From JASJAR01 sp039198225 (lineage in GTDB: Bacteria > Pseudomonadota > Alphaproteobacteria > Rhodobacterales > Rhodobacteraceae), in assembly GCA_039198225.1 (NCBI GenBank), contig JBCCTQ010000006.1, positions 1 to 64,000 on the forward strand: a stretch of DNA of 64,000 nt. Direction: 5' to 3'. Below are positions 16,573-25,390 of this stretch, one piece after another (position 1 is the first letter of the stretch; each line of letters begins with the position of its first letter). Under the pieces are notes generated by a model. It saw only the letters and a list, made by a program, of their open reading frames with translations. It had not been told where the DNA came from and did not search any database. Position numbers and translations under genes: made by a program.

Positions 16573-17136
16573 TCAGCGGGTGCGCGTCACAAAGAACGCG
16601 CCTCGCATTTCGCTTTCGCCGATCTCTAACGTATCGAGTTCAAACACCGCGTCCGGAGCGGCAGCGAAAGAGCGGGCAATTGCGTCCGCATCGGCCTCCT
16701 CTTCGATGATGAGCGCGATGCCCTGCCGGGAATTCTCGACGAAGAGCCGATCCCGAGGCAGCCCGAAAACGACGCCCTTTTTGGAATCGACCAGGTCAAA
16801 CGTGTTCGCGTTCCCGTCATCCAAGCCGGATTCCAGCGAGATCACCACTTCTGGAGGGATCGTCAACACGCGTCCGTCGATGTCATGTTCGATGAAAAAG
16901 CACGCGGTATGGAGTTTTGAAGGCTGCTTTTGGCGCGCGATCGACACGACTTCCAAAGCGTATTGCCCGCCATCGCCTTCGGAGATGTCGTAGCTGCAAG
17001 AGAGCTCCGTTTTCTCGTCTTCGAATAGCGCGTCGCCAGAGTATAACTCGCCATTCGCCCCGTGAGCCAATGACACGGTCAGTATCATGCAAAATGACAG
17101 ACCTGACCGTAGGGTCCGGATCCAGGCAAGAGACAT
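16573..17136 (-). CDS. Secreted hypothetical protein
   Basis: A 187-residue protein with a signal peptide: basic MSLAWIRTLRSGLS followed by a hydrophobic core and a likely cleavage after SLAHG-A or nearby. The mature part is acidic and rich in beta-strand-forming segments, with two cysteines (LSCSYD and TACFF) that could form a disulfide in the periplasm. The ATG at 17136 is favoured because GGAGGAAAGCC precedes it; the longer form starting six codons upstream is unlikely. No domain recognised. It converges on nqrF. Confidence 0.75.
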   Translation of the reverse strand: MSLAWIRTLRSGLSFCMILTVSLAHGANGELYSGDALFEDEKTELSCSYDISEGDGGQYALEVVSIARQKQPSKLHTACFFIEHDIDGRVLTIPPEVVISLESGLDDGNANTFDLVDSKKGVVFGLPRDRLFVENSRQGIALIIEEEADADAIARSFAAAPDAVFELDTLEIGESEMRGAFFVTRTR

Positions 17137-17231
17137 GGCTTTCCTCCAAAACACTGTCCCAATTTGGTGCGGCCCAATGAAGTATCGGCGCCGATCCGGC
17201 TGTGTTTTGCCGGTCCGATGATGCTCCTGAC

Positions 17232-17756
17232 CTAGCCGACCACCATCTGCTTTAATTGCAGCGCTTCGTGTTCGAGTTCATGTAGCCGATAATTGACCAC
17301 ATCTCCGATGGTCAGCATGCCCGAAAGCTTGCCGTCCACAACGACCGGCATGTGTCGGAACCGCCCTTCGGTCATCTTCTTCAGAACTGACACGATCGGG
17401 TCGGACATCGCACAGGTCACGACCTTTTCGGTCATATTCTCCGACACCCGTTGGGGCAGGGTTTGGCCCGGGGTTTCGGCGAGTTTCCGAACGATATCGC
17501 GCTCCGAAAGGATACCCGCAAGGCTACCATCCGGCCCGGTCACCACGAGGGCCCCGATCCGCTTGTCCCGGAGTATCTTGACCGCATCCGACAGCGTGTC
17601 GTCCGGCCCGATCGAGAAGACGTCGGTGCCTTTCCGGTCGACGATGTGTTTTACGGTGGCGGTGGTGGTCGAGAGATTGGACGCGGCCGATTGGCTGACC
17701 GTATTGGGCCGCGGTTTCTCTTGGCGTGTTCGACCCTGATATGACGCTGGCGCCAT
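17232..17756 (-). CDS. CBS-domain protein
   Basis: A 174-residue protein made of two CBS motifs, which together form a Bateman module that usually binds adenosyl ligands. The first covers DVFSIGPDDTLSDAVKILRD to LAGILSERDIVRKLAE, the second VVTCAMSDPIVSVLKKM to LSGMLTIGDVVNYRLHE. The order and the ending LEHEALQLKQMV match the stand-alone CBS proteins common in alphaproteobacteria. The first 40 residues are low in structure. The ATG at 17756 has GGAGGGATCC before it. The ligand and partner are not evident from the neighbours. Confidence 0.9.
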   Translation of the reverse strand: MAPASYQGRTRQEKPRPNTVSQSAASNLSTTTATVKHIVDRKGTDVFSIGPDDTLSDAVKILRDKRIGALVVTGPDGSLAGILSERDIVRKLAETPGQTLPQRVSENMTEKVVTCAMSDPIVSVLKKMTEGRFRHMPVVVDGKLSGMLTIGDVVNYRLHELEHEALQLKQMVVG

Positions 17757-17781
17757 TGGATCCCTCCCTGCTTGAGTAACG

Positions 17782-18024
17782 GTGCGTTGCCGTGCCAAAG
17801 ATCTTAGACGACGAAACGCCGTTGAGGAAAGCTTTCTGTCCTTTGCCGATGTCTCCTTGAGCCCCGCAGCCGCCACCGCGATCTTTGTTTTGGCCGTTTT
17901 GGCAGGATATCGCTACCGCAGGGTCTGGAAAACGGAAGGTCCCCGCTGGCAGGCCTGGCTTTTTGGCGCTGTGGCGGGGATCTGCCTGTTGGCGTTGGGC
18001 TTTTTCCCGCTCGATATCGGCTAG
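17782..18024 (+). CDS. Small two-helix membrane protein
   Basis: Up to 80 residues. Two hydrophobic segments surround a basic loop (GYRYRRVWKTEGPRW), a plausible hairpin in the membrane. The GTG at 17782 gives the longest form; a TTG at 17857 (MSPAAATAIFVLAVLAGYRY) would give a tidier 55-residue protein. Neither start has a clear ribosome binding site. It ends one base before the convergent MFS gene. Function unknown, gene status moderate. Confidence 0.5.
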   Translation: MRCRAKDLRRRNAVEESFLSFADVSLSPAAATAIFVLAVLAGYRYRRVWKTEGPRWQAWLFGAVAGICLLALGFFPLDIG

Positions 18025-19350
18025 TTAGCGCCCTCTGCCGCCGCTTCTTTGCAATAGAAGAAGCGTCACAGACGTGACCACCACGCCGGACATCAGATAG
18101 GCCGCAGAGGCGCCGAGGCCGAATTCGGCGGTCAGGCTCAGCCCCACCAAAGGCGCGAAGGCCGCGCCAACGATCCAAGAGAGGTTGACCGATATGGCGG
18201 TTCCGGACTGGCGGTATTCCGGCGGGAACCGGTTCGGCACGATGGCGCTGGCCTGCCCGTAGGAGAGGCCCAAAACCGCGCAGCCAAAGAATATGAAAAC
18301 CGCAGGTGCAGTATCAAGGAACTGGATTGTGAGACAAAGGATCGGGATCAAGCCCGTCGATACCCAGAGCATCCAGCGCCGACCATACCGGTCCGCCAAA
18401 ATGCCCGAAAGGATCACGGTCATGACGGCGATGGCCCCTCCCCCCATCTGAAGGAGCAAAATGTCAGAAATCGCCCGTTCTGAGAAAAGCCGGTAATAGC
18501 CCAGTGGAAACACTGTGACCATGTGAAAGAGCGCGTAGCTTGCCAAAGGCAGCATGGTCGAAAGGGCCACTGGCCGCCAATGGCGCCGCAAAAGATCCTT
18601 CAACGGCGCCTGTTTGACGGTCGTCTCAGAAGCACCGAAATCCGCCGTCAGAAGCCGGAGCCGGGCAAAGAGCGACACCACGTTCACCGCAAGCACCGCG
18701 AAAAACGCGAAGCGCCAACCGTAATTGATAAACTCTTCGGCCGTCAAAAACCCCGTGAGCACGTAAAACATCGCGATCGCCACGGTGAAGCCGATGGGCC
18801 CCCCGAGTTGGGGCACCATGGCATAGAGCCCTTTTCTATTTGGCGGTGCGGCATTTTGCAGCTGCAGCGTAATTCCATCCCACGCGCCGCCGAGCCCCAA
18901 ACCTTGGGCGATCCGAAGACCGGCCAAGATCGCTGGGGCCCACCACCCAATGGACTCGTAGCCCGGTAAAAGCCCGATCGCGACGGTCGATGTGCCTAGG
19001 ATCATCAATGCGAGCGTGATCGTCGCCGCACGCCCGATTTTGCGCGCGATCCCGCGGCTGGCCACGTTGGCAAAGGGCCGCGCCAGAAATGCCAATGAAA
19101 ACAACGCAAAGGACAGGAGCGTGCCGGTCAATGGATCGAATGTGGGGAAAAACAGCGTCGGAAAGACCAAGGCCGACGCGATCGCATAGACGAAGAAGCC
19201 GAAGAAGTCCGTGACCCGCGCCATGATCACGGTGGTGACGACCTCGTCGATGGTGACCCGGTGGGTCTGGTGGGTATTGATCTCAGTCAATGTGGCGAGG
19301 TCCTGAGCTGCGAAGGTGGTTTGGCTGCGACGACGTGCGCGTCTTAGCAT
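18025..19350 (-). CDS. MFS transporter (metabolite:H+ symporter type)
   Basis: A 441-residue inner-membrane protein with about twelve helices. TDFFGFFVYAIASALVFPTLFFP resembles the first helix of MHS-type symporters; RPFANVASRGIARKIGRAA is the loop 2-3 motif equivalent to GxxxDRxGRR, and ADRYGRRWML is its second copy in the other half. GLRIAQGLGLGGAWDG follows in helix 4-5. The first 37 residues are polar; the start could be later than assigned. Substrate unknown, probably a small carboxylate by family analogy. Convergent with the small gene at 17782. Confidence 0.85.
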   Translation of the reverse strand: MLRRARRRSQTTFAAQDLATLTEINTHQTHRVTIDEVVTTVIMARVTDFFGFFVYAIASALVFPTLFFPTFDPLTGTLLSFALFSLAFLARPFANVASRGIARKIGRAATITLALMILGTSTVAIGLLPGYESIGWWAPAILAGLRIAQGLGLGGAWDGITLQLQNAAPPNRKGLYAMVPQLGGPIGFTVAIAMFYVLTGFLTAEEFINYGWRFAFFAVLAVNVVSLFARLRLLTADFGASETTVKQAPLKDLLRRHWRPVALSTMLPLASYALFHMVTVFPLGYYRLFSERAISDILLLQMGGGAIAVMTVILSGILADRYGRRWMLWVSTGLIPILCLTIQFLDTAPAVFIFFGCAVLGLSYGQASAIVPNRFPPEYRQSGTAISVNLSWIVGAAFAPLVGLSLTAEFGLGASAAYLMSGVVVTSVTLLLLQRSGGRGR

Positions 19351-19464
19351 CCTTGTAACAGGTTATCGTAAATAGATACATGCCCGGTGAGACGCCTGCC
19401 CTATCTCGACGACCGGAGCAGGCGGCCCGGGGCCGAACGCCGCAATAATGATGTGGTCTAAGGT

Positions 19465-20550
19465 ATGAAACGTCTTCGTTTGATCTTTCTTATGGCGCTC
19501 ACGACGCTCCTTTCGGGATGCAACCTGGTTGTGCTGAACCCGTCGGGGGACGTGGCCACCCAGCAGGGTCAGCTCATCATCTATGCCACGGTGTTGATGC
19601 TAATTGTCGTCGTACCGGTGATCCTGCTGACGCTCTTTTTTGCCTACCGCTACCGCGCCTCGAACAAAGACGCGACCTACGAGCCCGATTGGGACCACTC
19701 GATCAGCCTCGAAATCGTCATCTGGTCGGTGCCCCTGGCGATTATCATCTGCCTCGCGGGGCTGACCTGGGTCGCGACCCACCGGCTCAACCCTTATGAC
19801 GATCTTAGGCGCATTTCAGAAACCCAACCGATCGATCCCAATGTCGAACCGATGACCGTCCAGGTCGTCGCGATGGATTGGAAATGGGTGTTTATTTACC
19901 CCGAATACAATATCGCGACGGTCAACGAAGTCGCCACGATCGTTGACCGCCCGGTCGAATGGAAACTCACCTCTGACACGGTGATGAACTCCTTCTACAT
20001 CCCGGCGATGTCGGGGATGATCTATGCCATGGCCGGGATGGAAACCGAATTGAATGCCGTCCTCAACGAATTTGGGACGTATGAAGGGTTTTCAGCCAAT
20101 TACAGCGGGGCTGGGTTCAACCATATGCGCTTTGACGTCCATGCCTTTGACGAGGTTGGTTTCGCCGATTGGGTGGCCGAGGTCCGTACAGCAAAAGATG
20201 AGTTTGACCGCACGGCCTACGCCCAGCTAGCCCAGCCGAGCGTGGACAATCCGGTGGCTTATTACGGCGCGGTCGAAGACGATCTTTGGGACCGGATCCT
20301 CAACATGTGCGTCCGGGAAGATGAACTTTGCCAGAATGACATGATGATGGTCGATGCTTTGGGCGGCGGAGGCCTCGAAGGTCTTTATAACCGCGAACTC
20401 TTCCGCGGGATCTGCTCTGCCGATGATCCTTGGGTCATCATGGCCTTGGTGCGGCCCGACCTCCGCGACCGGGGTGAAGAGATCCTGGCCGCTGCCGATC
20501 TATTGCCACCCGAACAATCCAGTGCGGCCCCACGCACGGTTGCGAATTAG
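19465..20550 (+). CDS. cyoA: Ubiquinol oxidase subunit II
   Basis: Subunit II of a cytochrome bo3-type terminal oxidase. The 361-residue lipoprotein starts with a signal ending in LLSGC (Cys19), then has two helices (about residues 38-62 and 80-102) and a periplasmic cupredoxin domain (VVAMDWKWVFIYPEYNIATVN). The cysteines and histidines of a Cu-A site are absent, as expected for quinol oxidases. The tail after the cupredoxin domain is longer than in E. coli and contains CVREDELCQND and FRGICSADD cysteines. First gene of cyoABCD-surf1. Confidence 0.94.
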   Translation: MKRLRLIFLMALTTLLSGCNLVVLNPSGDVATQQGQLIIYATVLMLIVVVPVILLTLFFAYRYRASNKDATYEPDWDHSISLEIVIWSVPLAIIICLAGLTWVATHRLNPYDDLRRISETQPIDPNVEPMTVQVVAMDWKWVFIYPEYNIATVNEVATIVDRPVEWKLTSDTVMNSFYIPAMSGMIYAMAGMETELNAVLNEFGTYEGFSANYSGAGFNHMRFDVHAFDEVGFADWVAEVRTAKDEFDRTAYAQLAQPSVDNPVAYYGAVEDDLWDRILNMCVREDELCQNDMMMVDALGGGGLEGLYNRELFRGICSADDPWVIMALVRPDLRDRGEEILAAADLLPPEQSSAAPRTVAN

Positions 20551-20562
20551 GAGGCGCGGACC

Positions 20563-22593
20563 ATGGCCTCTCCTTCCGCTTCCCACGGCTCCGACTATGT
20601 TGAGATCATTCACCCGATCTTCGGCAAACTCACGTGGAGTGCGATCCCGTACTATGACCCCGTCATCATGTCGACCTTCGTCGTCGTCGCGTTGGGCGGC
20701 GGCGGTCTTGTGGCGGCGCTGACCTACTACCGGCTCTGGGGCTATCTCTGGAAAGAATGGTTCACCTCGGTCGACCACAAAAAGATCGGCATCATGTACA
20801 TGATCCTCGGGATCGTGATGTTGGTCCGGGGCTTTGCCGACGCGATCCTCATGCGGATCCAACAAGCGCTCGCGGCGTCCGGCGGCGAGGGTTATCTCGA
20901 CAGCCACCATTACGACCAGATCTTTACTGCCCACGGCACGATCATGATCTTTTTCGTGGCGATGCCGCTGGTGGTGGGGCTGATGAATTACGTCATGCCG
21001 CTCCAGATCGGCGCGCGGGATGTCTCGTTCCCATTTCTCAATAATTTCAGCTTCTGGCTCACGACATCGGGCGCGATACTGGTGATGATCTCGCTCTTTG
21101 TGGGCGAATTCTCCACCACGGGCTGGCTCGCCTATCCGCCTCTCTCGGGCAAGGAATTCAGCCCCTCGGTGGGGATGGATTACTACCTTTGGGCGCTCAA
21201 TATTGCGGGTATCGGGACGACGCTGTCGGGCATCAACATGGTGGTGACGGTTGTCAAAATGCGGGCACCCGGCATGACCTGGATGCGGCTCCCGATTTTC
21301 ACTTGGACATCTTTCTGCGCCAATATCCTGATTGTGGCGACCTTCCCGGTTCTGTCGGCGACCCTCGCGCTTTTGACGGCCGACCGCTACCTCGGCACCA
21401 ATTTCTTCACATCCGATCTCGGCGGCAATCCGATGATGTATGTGAACCTCATCTGGATTTGGGGGCACCCGGAGGTCTACATCCTCATTCTGCCGCTCTT
21501 TGGTGTCTATTCCGAGATCGTGCCGACGTTTTCGGGCAAGCGGCTCTTTGGCTACACGTCCATGGTGTACGCCACCTGCGTGATCATGGTGCTCGCTTAC
21601 ATCGTTTGGCTCCACCATTTCTTCACGATGGGGGCCGGGGCGAGCGTAAACTCGTTTTTCGGCATCGCCACGATGGTGATATCGATCCCCACGGGCGCAA
21701 AGCTCTTCAACTGGCTCTTTACGATGTACAAAGGCCGGATCCGGTTCACAGTGCCCATGCTCTGGACCCTTGGGTTTATGGTCACTTTCACCATTGGGGG
21801 AATGACTGGGGTGCTCTTGGCCGTGCCGCCAGCCGACTATGTCCTCCACAACTCCCTCTTCCTCATCGCCCATTTCCATAATGCCATCATCGGCGGTGTG
21901 GTCTTCGGACTTTTCGCGGCGATGGTTTACTGGTTCCCGAAAGCCTTTGGGTTCCGGTTGGTCGAAGGCTGGGGCAAGGTCAGCTTCTGGTGCTGGTTTA
22001 TCGGCTTTTATCTCGCCTTCATGCCGCTTTACGTCTTGGGGCTCATGGGTGTGACCCGACGGCTCAGCCAATTCGAAGACACAGCCTATGCCATCTACTT
22101 CAACGTCGCCTTGGTCGGCGCGCTCTTTGTTGCCGTCGGCATCGTGGCCTTTCTCGTCTCAATCGGCGTTTCGATCTACCGGCGGGAGGAACTCCGCGAC
22201 ACCACCGGCGATCCTTGGAACGGGCGCACGCTCGAATGGTCGACCTCGTCGCCGCCGCCCCATTACAATTTTGCGTTCACGCCCCGGGTCTACGAGCTCG
22301 ATGCCTGGCACCACATGAAAACAAACGGTTATGTCAAACCGAGTGATGGCTACGCGCCCATCCACATGCCGAAATACACCGCGTCGGGCGTGGTGATCTC
22401 GGGGCTCCTGACGGTGATGGGTTTTGCGCTGGTCTGGTACATTTGGTGGCTGGCGCTTGCGAGCTTTGTGGCCGCACTCGCCTACGGCATCGCCCACACC
22501 TTCAACTACGACAGGGATTATTACGTCCCAGTCGATGAGGTGCGCGAGACCGAAGCGGCCGCGATCCGCGGCGTGGCCAGGGCGGCTGAATAA
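20563..22593 (+). CDS. cyoB: Ubiquinol oxidase subunit I
   Basis: Catalytic heme-copper subunit, 676 residues, about fifteen helices; reduces O2 and pumps protons. The low-spin heme ligand His124 is in FTAHGTIM; the Cu-B site is in WGHPEVYI and WLHHFF; the two heme ligands are in HNSLFLIAHFHN. The quinol-site residues known in E. coli are matched: Arg89 and Asp93 in VRGFADA, and His116 and Gln119 in HHYDQI. This is what marks it as a quinol rather than cytochrome c oxidase. Its stop overlaps the cyoC start. Confidence 0.97.
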   Translation: MASPSASHGSDYVEIIHPIFGKLTWSAIPYYDPVIMSTFVVVALGGGGLVAALTYYRLWGYLWKEWFTSVDHKKIGIMYMILGIVMLVRGFADAILMRIQQALAASGGEGYLDSHHYDQIFTAHGTIMIFFVAMPLVVGLMNYVMPLQIGARDVSFPFLNNFSFWLTTSGAILVMISLFVGEFSTTGWLAYPPLSGKEFSPSVGMDYYLWALNIAGIGTTLSGINMVVTVVKMRAPGMTWMRLPIFTWTSFCANILIVATFPVLSATLALLTADRYLGTNFFTSDLGGNPMMYVNLIWIWGHPEVYILILPLFGVYSEIVPTFSGKRLFGYTSMVYATCVIMVLAYIVWLHHFFTMGAGASVNSFFGIATMVISIPTGAKLFNWLFTMYKGRIRFTVPMLWTLGFMVTFTIGGMTGVLLAVPPADYVLHNSLFLIAHFHNAIIGGVVFGLFAAMVYWFPKAFGFRLVEGWGKVSFWCWFIGFYLAFMPLYVLGLMGVTRRLSQFEDTAYAIYFNVALVGALFVAVGIVAFLVSIGVSIYRREELRDTTGDPWNGRTLEWSTSSPPPHYNFAFTPRVYELDAWHHMKTNGYVKPSDGYAPIHMPKYTASGVVISGLLTVMGFALVWYIWWLALASFVAALAYGIAHTFNYDRDYYVPVDEVRETEAAAIRGVARAAE

Positions 22594-23258
22594 TGAGCGC
22601 CACCACCACCAACGTCACGGGCGTGCGTGACTTTACCAACCGCCAGGCCGAAGCAGGCCGGACTTACGAGTTCGTCGTCAAACCCGAAGAGGAGGGCCAC
22701 GCCGATACAGGCACTTTCCTCGGCTTCTGGATCTATCTGATGAGCGATTGCCTCCTCTTCGGCACGCTTTTCGTGGTCCATGCGGTGCTCGGCCAAAACT
22801 ACGCGGCGGGCCCCGCGCCGGTCGATCTCTTCGAGATCGAAAAGATCCTGATCGCCACCTTCCTTCTTTTGTTTTCGTCGATCACCTATGGGTTTGCGGT
22901 GTTGAACATGCAGGCGGGCAGTCAGAAGGGCCTGATGGCCTGGCTCACCATCACAGGCCTTTTCGGAGCGGGCTTTGTGGCCATGGAGATCATGGAATTC
23001 AGCCATCTCTGGCACCTCGGCGCGACGCCCATGGCCAGCGCGTTCTTGTCGTCCTTTTACGTTCTCGTCGGCACCCACGGGCTCCATGTGACCACCGGGC
23101 TTATCTGGCTCATCGTCCTTTTGTCCCAGATCCAGATCCATGGGATCACGCCAGAAAACAAACGCCGGATCCTCTGCCTCAGCCTCTTCTGGCATTTCCT
23201 CGATCTCATTTGGATCGGCGTTTTCTCGTTCGTTTATCTCGCGGGGGTCCTGATATGA
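22593..23258 (+). CDS. cyoC: Ubiquinol oxidase subunit III
   Basis: Subunit III, 221 residues with five helices, part of the oxidase membrane assembly. It starts ATGAGC across the cyoB stop. FLGFWIYLMSDCLLFGTLFVVH is the typical first helix, and YVLVGTHGLHVTTGLIWL carries the conserved subunit III motif. The last helix (LDLIWIGVFSFVYLAGVLI) closes the protein. Its stop overlaps the cyoD ATG. Confidence 0.96.
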   Translation: MSATTTNVTGVRDFTNRQAEAGRTYEFVVKPEEEGHADTGTFLGFWIYLMSDCLLFGTLFVVHAVLGQNYAAGPAPVDLFEIEKILIATFLLLFSSITYGFAVLNMQAGSQKGLMAWLTITGLFGAGFVAMEIMEFSHLWHLGATPMASAFLSSFYVLVGTHGLHVTTGLIWLIVLLSQIQIHGITPENKRRILCLSLFWHFLDLIWIGVFSFVYLAGVLI

Positions 23259-23629
23259 GCGACCATGGCCATGACGACCACGGCCACGGCGAAGCCCATG
23301 GGTCCTACCGCACCTACGTGATCGGCTTCATCCTTTCGGTCTTGTTGACGGTCCCACCCTTCTGGATCGTTCTCGGCGAGGTGGATGTGAGCCTCGGCCT
23401 TGCCCTTGCGGTGATCTTTGGGCTCGGCGCAATCCAGATCATCGTCCACGTCCACTACTTCCTCCACGTGACCGTTCAGGCGGAGGAAGGCTGGCAGGCG
23501 CTCTCGCTCATATTTACGGCGATTATCCTGGTCATCATCCTTGCGGGCTCGATCTGGGTCATGTTCCATCTCCACGAAAACATGATGCCCGACCACGAAT
23601 TGATCGAACGCGTCCGCGAATTGCCGTGA
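23255..23629 (+). CDS. cyoD: Ubiquinol oxidase subunit IV
   Basis: Small subunit IV, 124 residues with three helices. The ATG at 23255 overlaps the cyoC stop. The N-terminus is His-rich (SDHGHDDHGHGEAHGSYRT), followed by the family pattern SYRTYVIGFILSVLLT and VHVHYFLHV. Subunit IV assists assembly. Its stop overlaps a GTG start of the SURF1 gene, so all five genes are read as one operon. Confidence 0.95.
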   Translation: MSDHGHDDHGHGEAHGSYRTYVIGFILSVLLTVPPFWIVLGEVDVSLGLALAVIFGLGAIQIIVHVHYFLHVTVQAEEGWQALSLIFTAIILVIILAGSIWVMFHLHENMMPDHELIERVRELP

Positions 23630-24420
23630 CCGAGGGCGACGATCCCCGCCGCCCGCTTTGGATCGACGTGCTGATCCTCCTTCTTGCCGGCGCGGTCTTT
23701 GTCGCCCTTATCGGGCTGGGCAATTGGCAAGTTCGTCGCCTGGCTTGGAAAACCGACCTCATCGAAACGGTCGATGCTCGGGCGTTCGGTGAGGCAGTCG
23801 CGGCCCCCACAGGGCCCGTCAGTGCGGAGACCCATGCTTACCTGAGGGTGAGCGTTGACGGCATATTTCGCCACGACCTTGCCAGACGGGTCAAAGCGGT
23901 CACCGAGCTTGGCCCTGGCCATTGGTTGATGACCCCGCTCGAAACTGGCGATGACACGCTTTGGATCAATCGCGGCTTCGTGCCCATGGGGTTGGCGTCC
24001 AGCGGTTGGACGGAACCCCAAGGCCCCCAAAAGATCACTGGGCTTTTACGCGTCACCGAACCCGGTGGAACGCTCTTGGAGCGAAACGATCCGGCCGCTG
24101 AGCGCTGGGTGTCGCGCGATGTCGATGCCTTGAGCGAGGTAGTCGGCATTGCGGATGTGCGCGGCTATTTTGTCGATGCCGACCATGGGGGTGCTGCCGA
24201 CGAGTGGCCCCGCGGTGGGCTCACAAACGTCACCTTCCGCAACACCCATCTCTCCTATGCTCTGACCTGGTACGCAATGGCGCTCTTGTTCTTGGGGGCG
24301 ATGATTTACGTGATCTGGGACCGGCGGCGTGCGCGGGCGAGCCTCCCGCCCGAGCCCCATCTTAGGCTGGTGGTCGAGAACGAGTTTCCGGAGCAGGGGC
24401 CTGATCGAAAGGCGCAATGA
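23626..24420 (+). CDS. SURF1-family oxidase assembly protein
   Basis: A 264-residue two-helix inner-membrane protein with a large periplasmic loop. SURF1 proteins help insert heme into terminal oxidases. The first helix (about residues 13-33) ends with the signature LGNWQVRRLAWK; the loop contains INRGFVP and the second signature NTHLSYALTWYAMALLF near the C-terminus. It starts GTG, overlapping the cyoD stop, showing dedication to the quinol oxidase. The last 59 bases overlap the convergent mvaD gene. No heme O synthase (cyoE) lies nearby. Confidence 0.93.
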   Translation: MTEGDDPRRPLWIDVLILLLAGAVFVALIGLGNWQVRRLAWKTDLIETVDARAFGEAVAAPTGPVSAETHAYLRVSVDGIFRHDLARRVKAVTELGPGHWLMTPLETGDDTLWINRGFVPMGLASSGWTEPQGPQKITGLLRVTEPGGTLLERNDPAAERWVSRDVDALSEVVGIADVRGYFVDADHGGAADEWPRGGLTNVTFRNTHLSYALTWYAMALLFLGAMIYVIWDRRRARASLPPEPHLRLVVENEFPEQGPDRKAQ

Positions 24421-25390
24421 TCTGAGCTTCTGGGAAACGGGCGGCCATCTCCTCCGCTTCGTCTTCCAGGAAAATTAGCTTCACATTCGCACCCGCATCC
24501 ATCGTGGCAAAGATCGTACGTCCCTCGTTCCGCGCTGCCCAAACCCGTTCGAGCACCGCCCAAGATGCCGGTTTGAGATAGGAAAGTCTCGGCCGGGCGG
24601 CGAGCATCGTTGCATGCATCGCGAGCGCATTGGCTTCCGCCACTTCCCCTAAACGTTCGAAATCCTTGGCCAAGATCGCGGCCTCCACCGCCGCGCAATC
24701 GGCCTCGGCCCGGTCGGGCCAGGGTGGGAAGAGGGGGCTTGTGGCCGCCGTATGACCCATCCCGTCCCGCGAAGATTGCTCCTTCGGACCGGTATCGACC
24801 GCCACGATTGCGATGCGGAACTCTGGCCAGTCGAGACCAAGTCGGCGCGCAACACTGTCCGACCCATCGGCCTTTTCGCCCCGGTCCCAACGGACAAACC
24901 CGTCCCAAAGCGAACGCGCCGCCGAGCCCGACCCGACCCGTGCCATCCGGCTGAGGGCGCCTCGGTCGAGCCCAAGGCCAAAGGTCTGGTCAAGAGCGAG
25001 GGTCAATGCAGCAAAGCCCGATGCCGACGAAGCCAGTCCCGCCGCCGTGGGTATTGTGTTTTTTGTGTCGATCGCCAGCGCCGGGCCTTGGCCCTGCCGG
25101 AACAGATCGACAAAACGAAAGGCCCGAGCTGCAAGCGGCGCGTCGAGATCCATTGCCTCGCCGTTGAATGCGAACCGGTCCTGCTCCGATGGGCCGATCT
25201 GCGTCGTCGTGCCCCAAGTTCCAAGCGAAATCGAAAGGGACGAATTCAGCGGCAGGTTCAGCACCGGGTCGCGCTTCCCCCAATATTTCGAAAGGGCAAT
25301 ATTGCTGGGTGCATAGGCCTCTGCCGCCACCGGTTCGGGGAGACGCTCCGGTAAGAGCCCCGCAAACATCTCCGCCAGCGGATCAGCCAT
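24362..25390 (-). CDS. mvaD: Diphosphomevalonate decarboxylase
   Basis: GHMP-fold enzyme that decarboxylates mevalonate diphosphate with ATP to give isopentenyl diphosphate, the last step of the mevalonate pathway. The 342-residue protein contains APSNIALSKYWGKRD, LNSSLSISL, the ATP loop TAAGLASSASGFAALTLA, GSGSAARSLWDGFV and MDAGANVKLIF, all diagnostic. The ATG at 25390 overlaps the end of pmk by eight bases, supporting it. Last gene of a leftward five-gene operon, overlapping the convergent SURF1 gene. Confidence 0.95.
   Translation of the reverse strand: MADPLAEMFAGLLPERLPEPVAAEAYAPSNIALSKYWGKRDPVLNLPLNSSLSISLGTWGTTTQIGPSEQDRFAFNGEAMDLDAPLAARAFRFVDLFRQGQGPALAIDTKNTIPTAAGLASSASGFAALTLALDQTFGLGLDRGALSRMARVGSGSAARSLWDGFVRWDRGEKADGSDSVARRLGLDWPEFRIAIVAVDTGPKEQSSRDGMGHTAATSPLFPPWPDRAEADCAAVEAAILAKDFERLGEVAEANALAMHATMLAARPRLSYLKPASWAVLERVWAARNEGRTIFATMDAGANVKLIFLEDEAEEMAARFPEAQIIAPFDQAPAPETRSRPPA

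Noticed and set aside
20500..22071. 523-codon open frame antisense to cyoA/cyoB
   Set aside because: It is the complement of a high-GC gene with strong third-position bias; composition is His/Asp/Arg-rich and no domain is seen.
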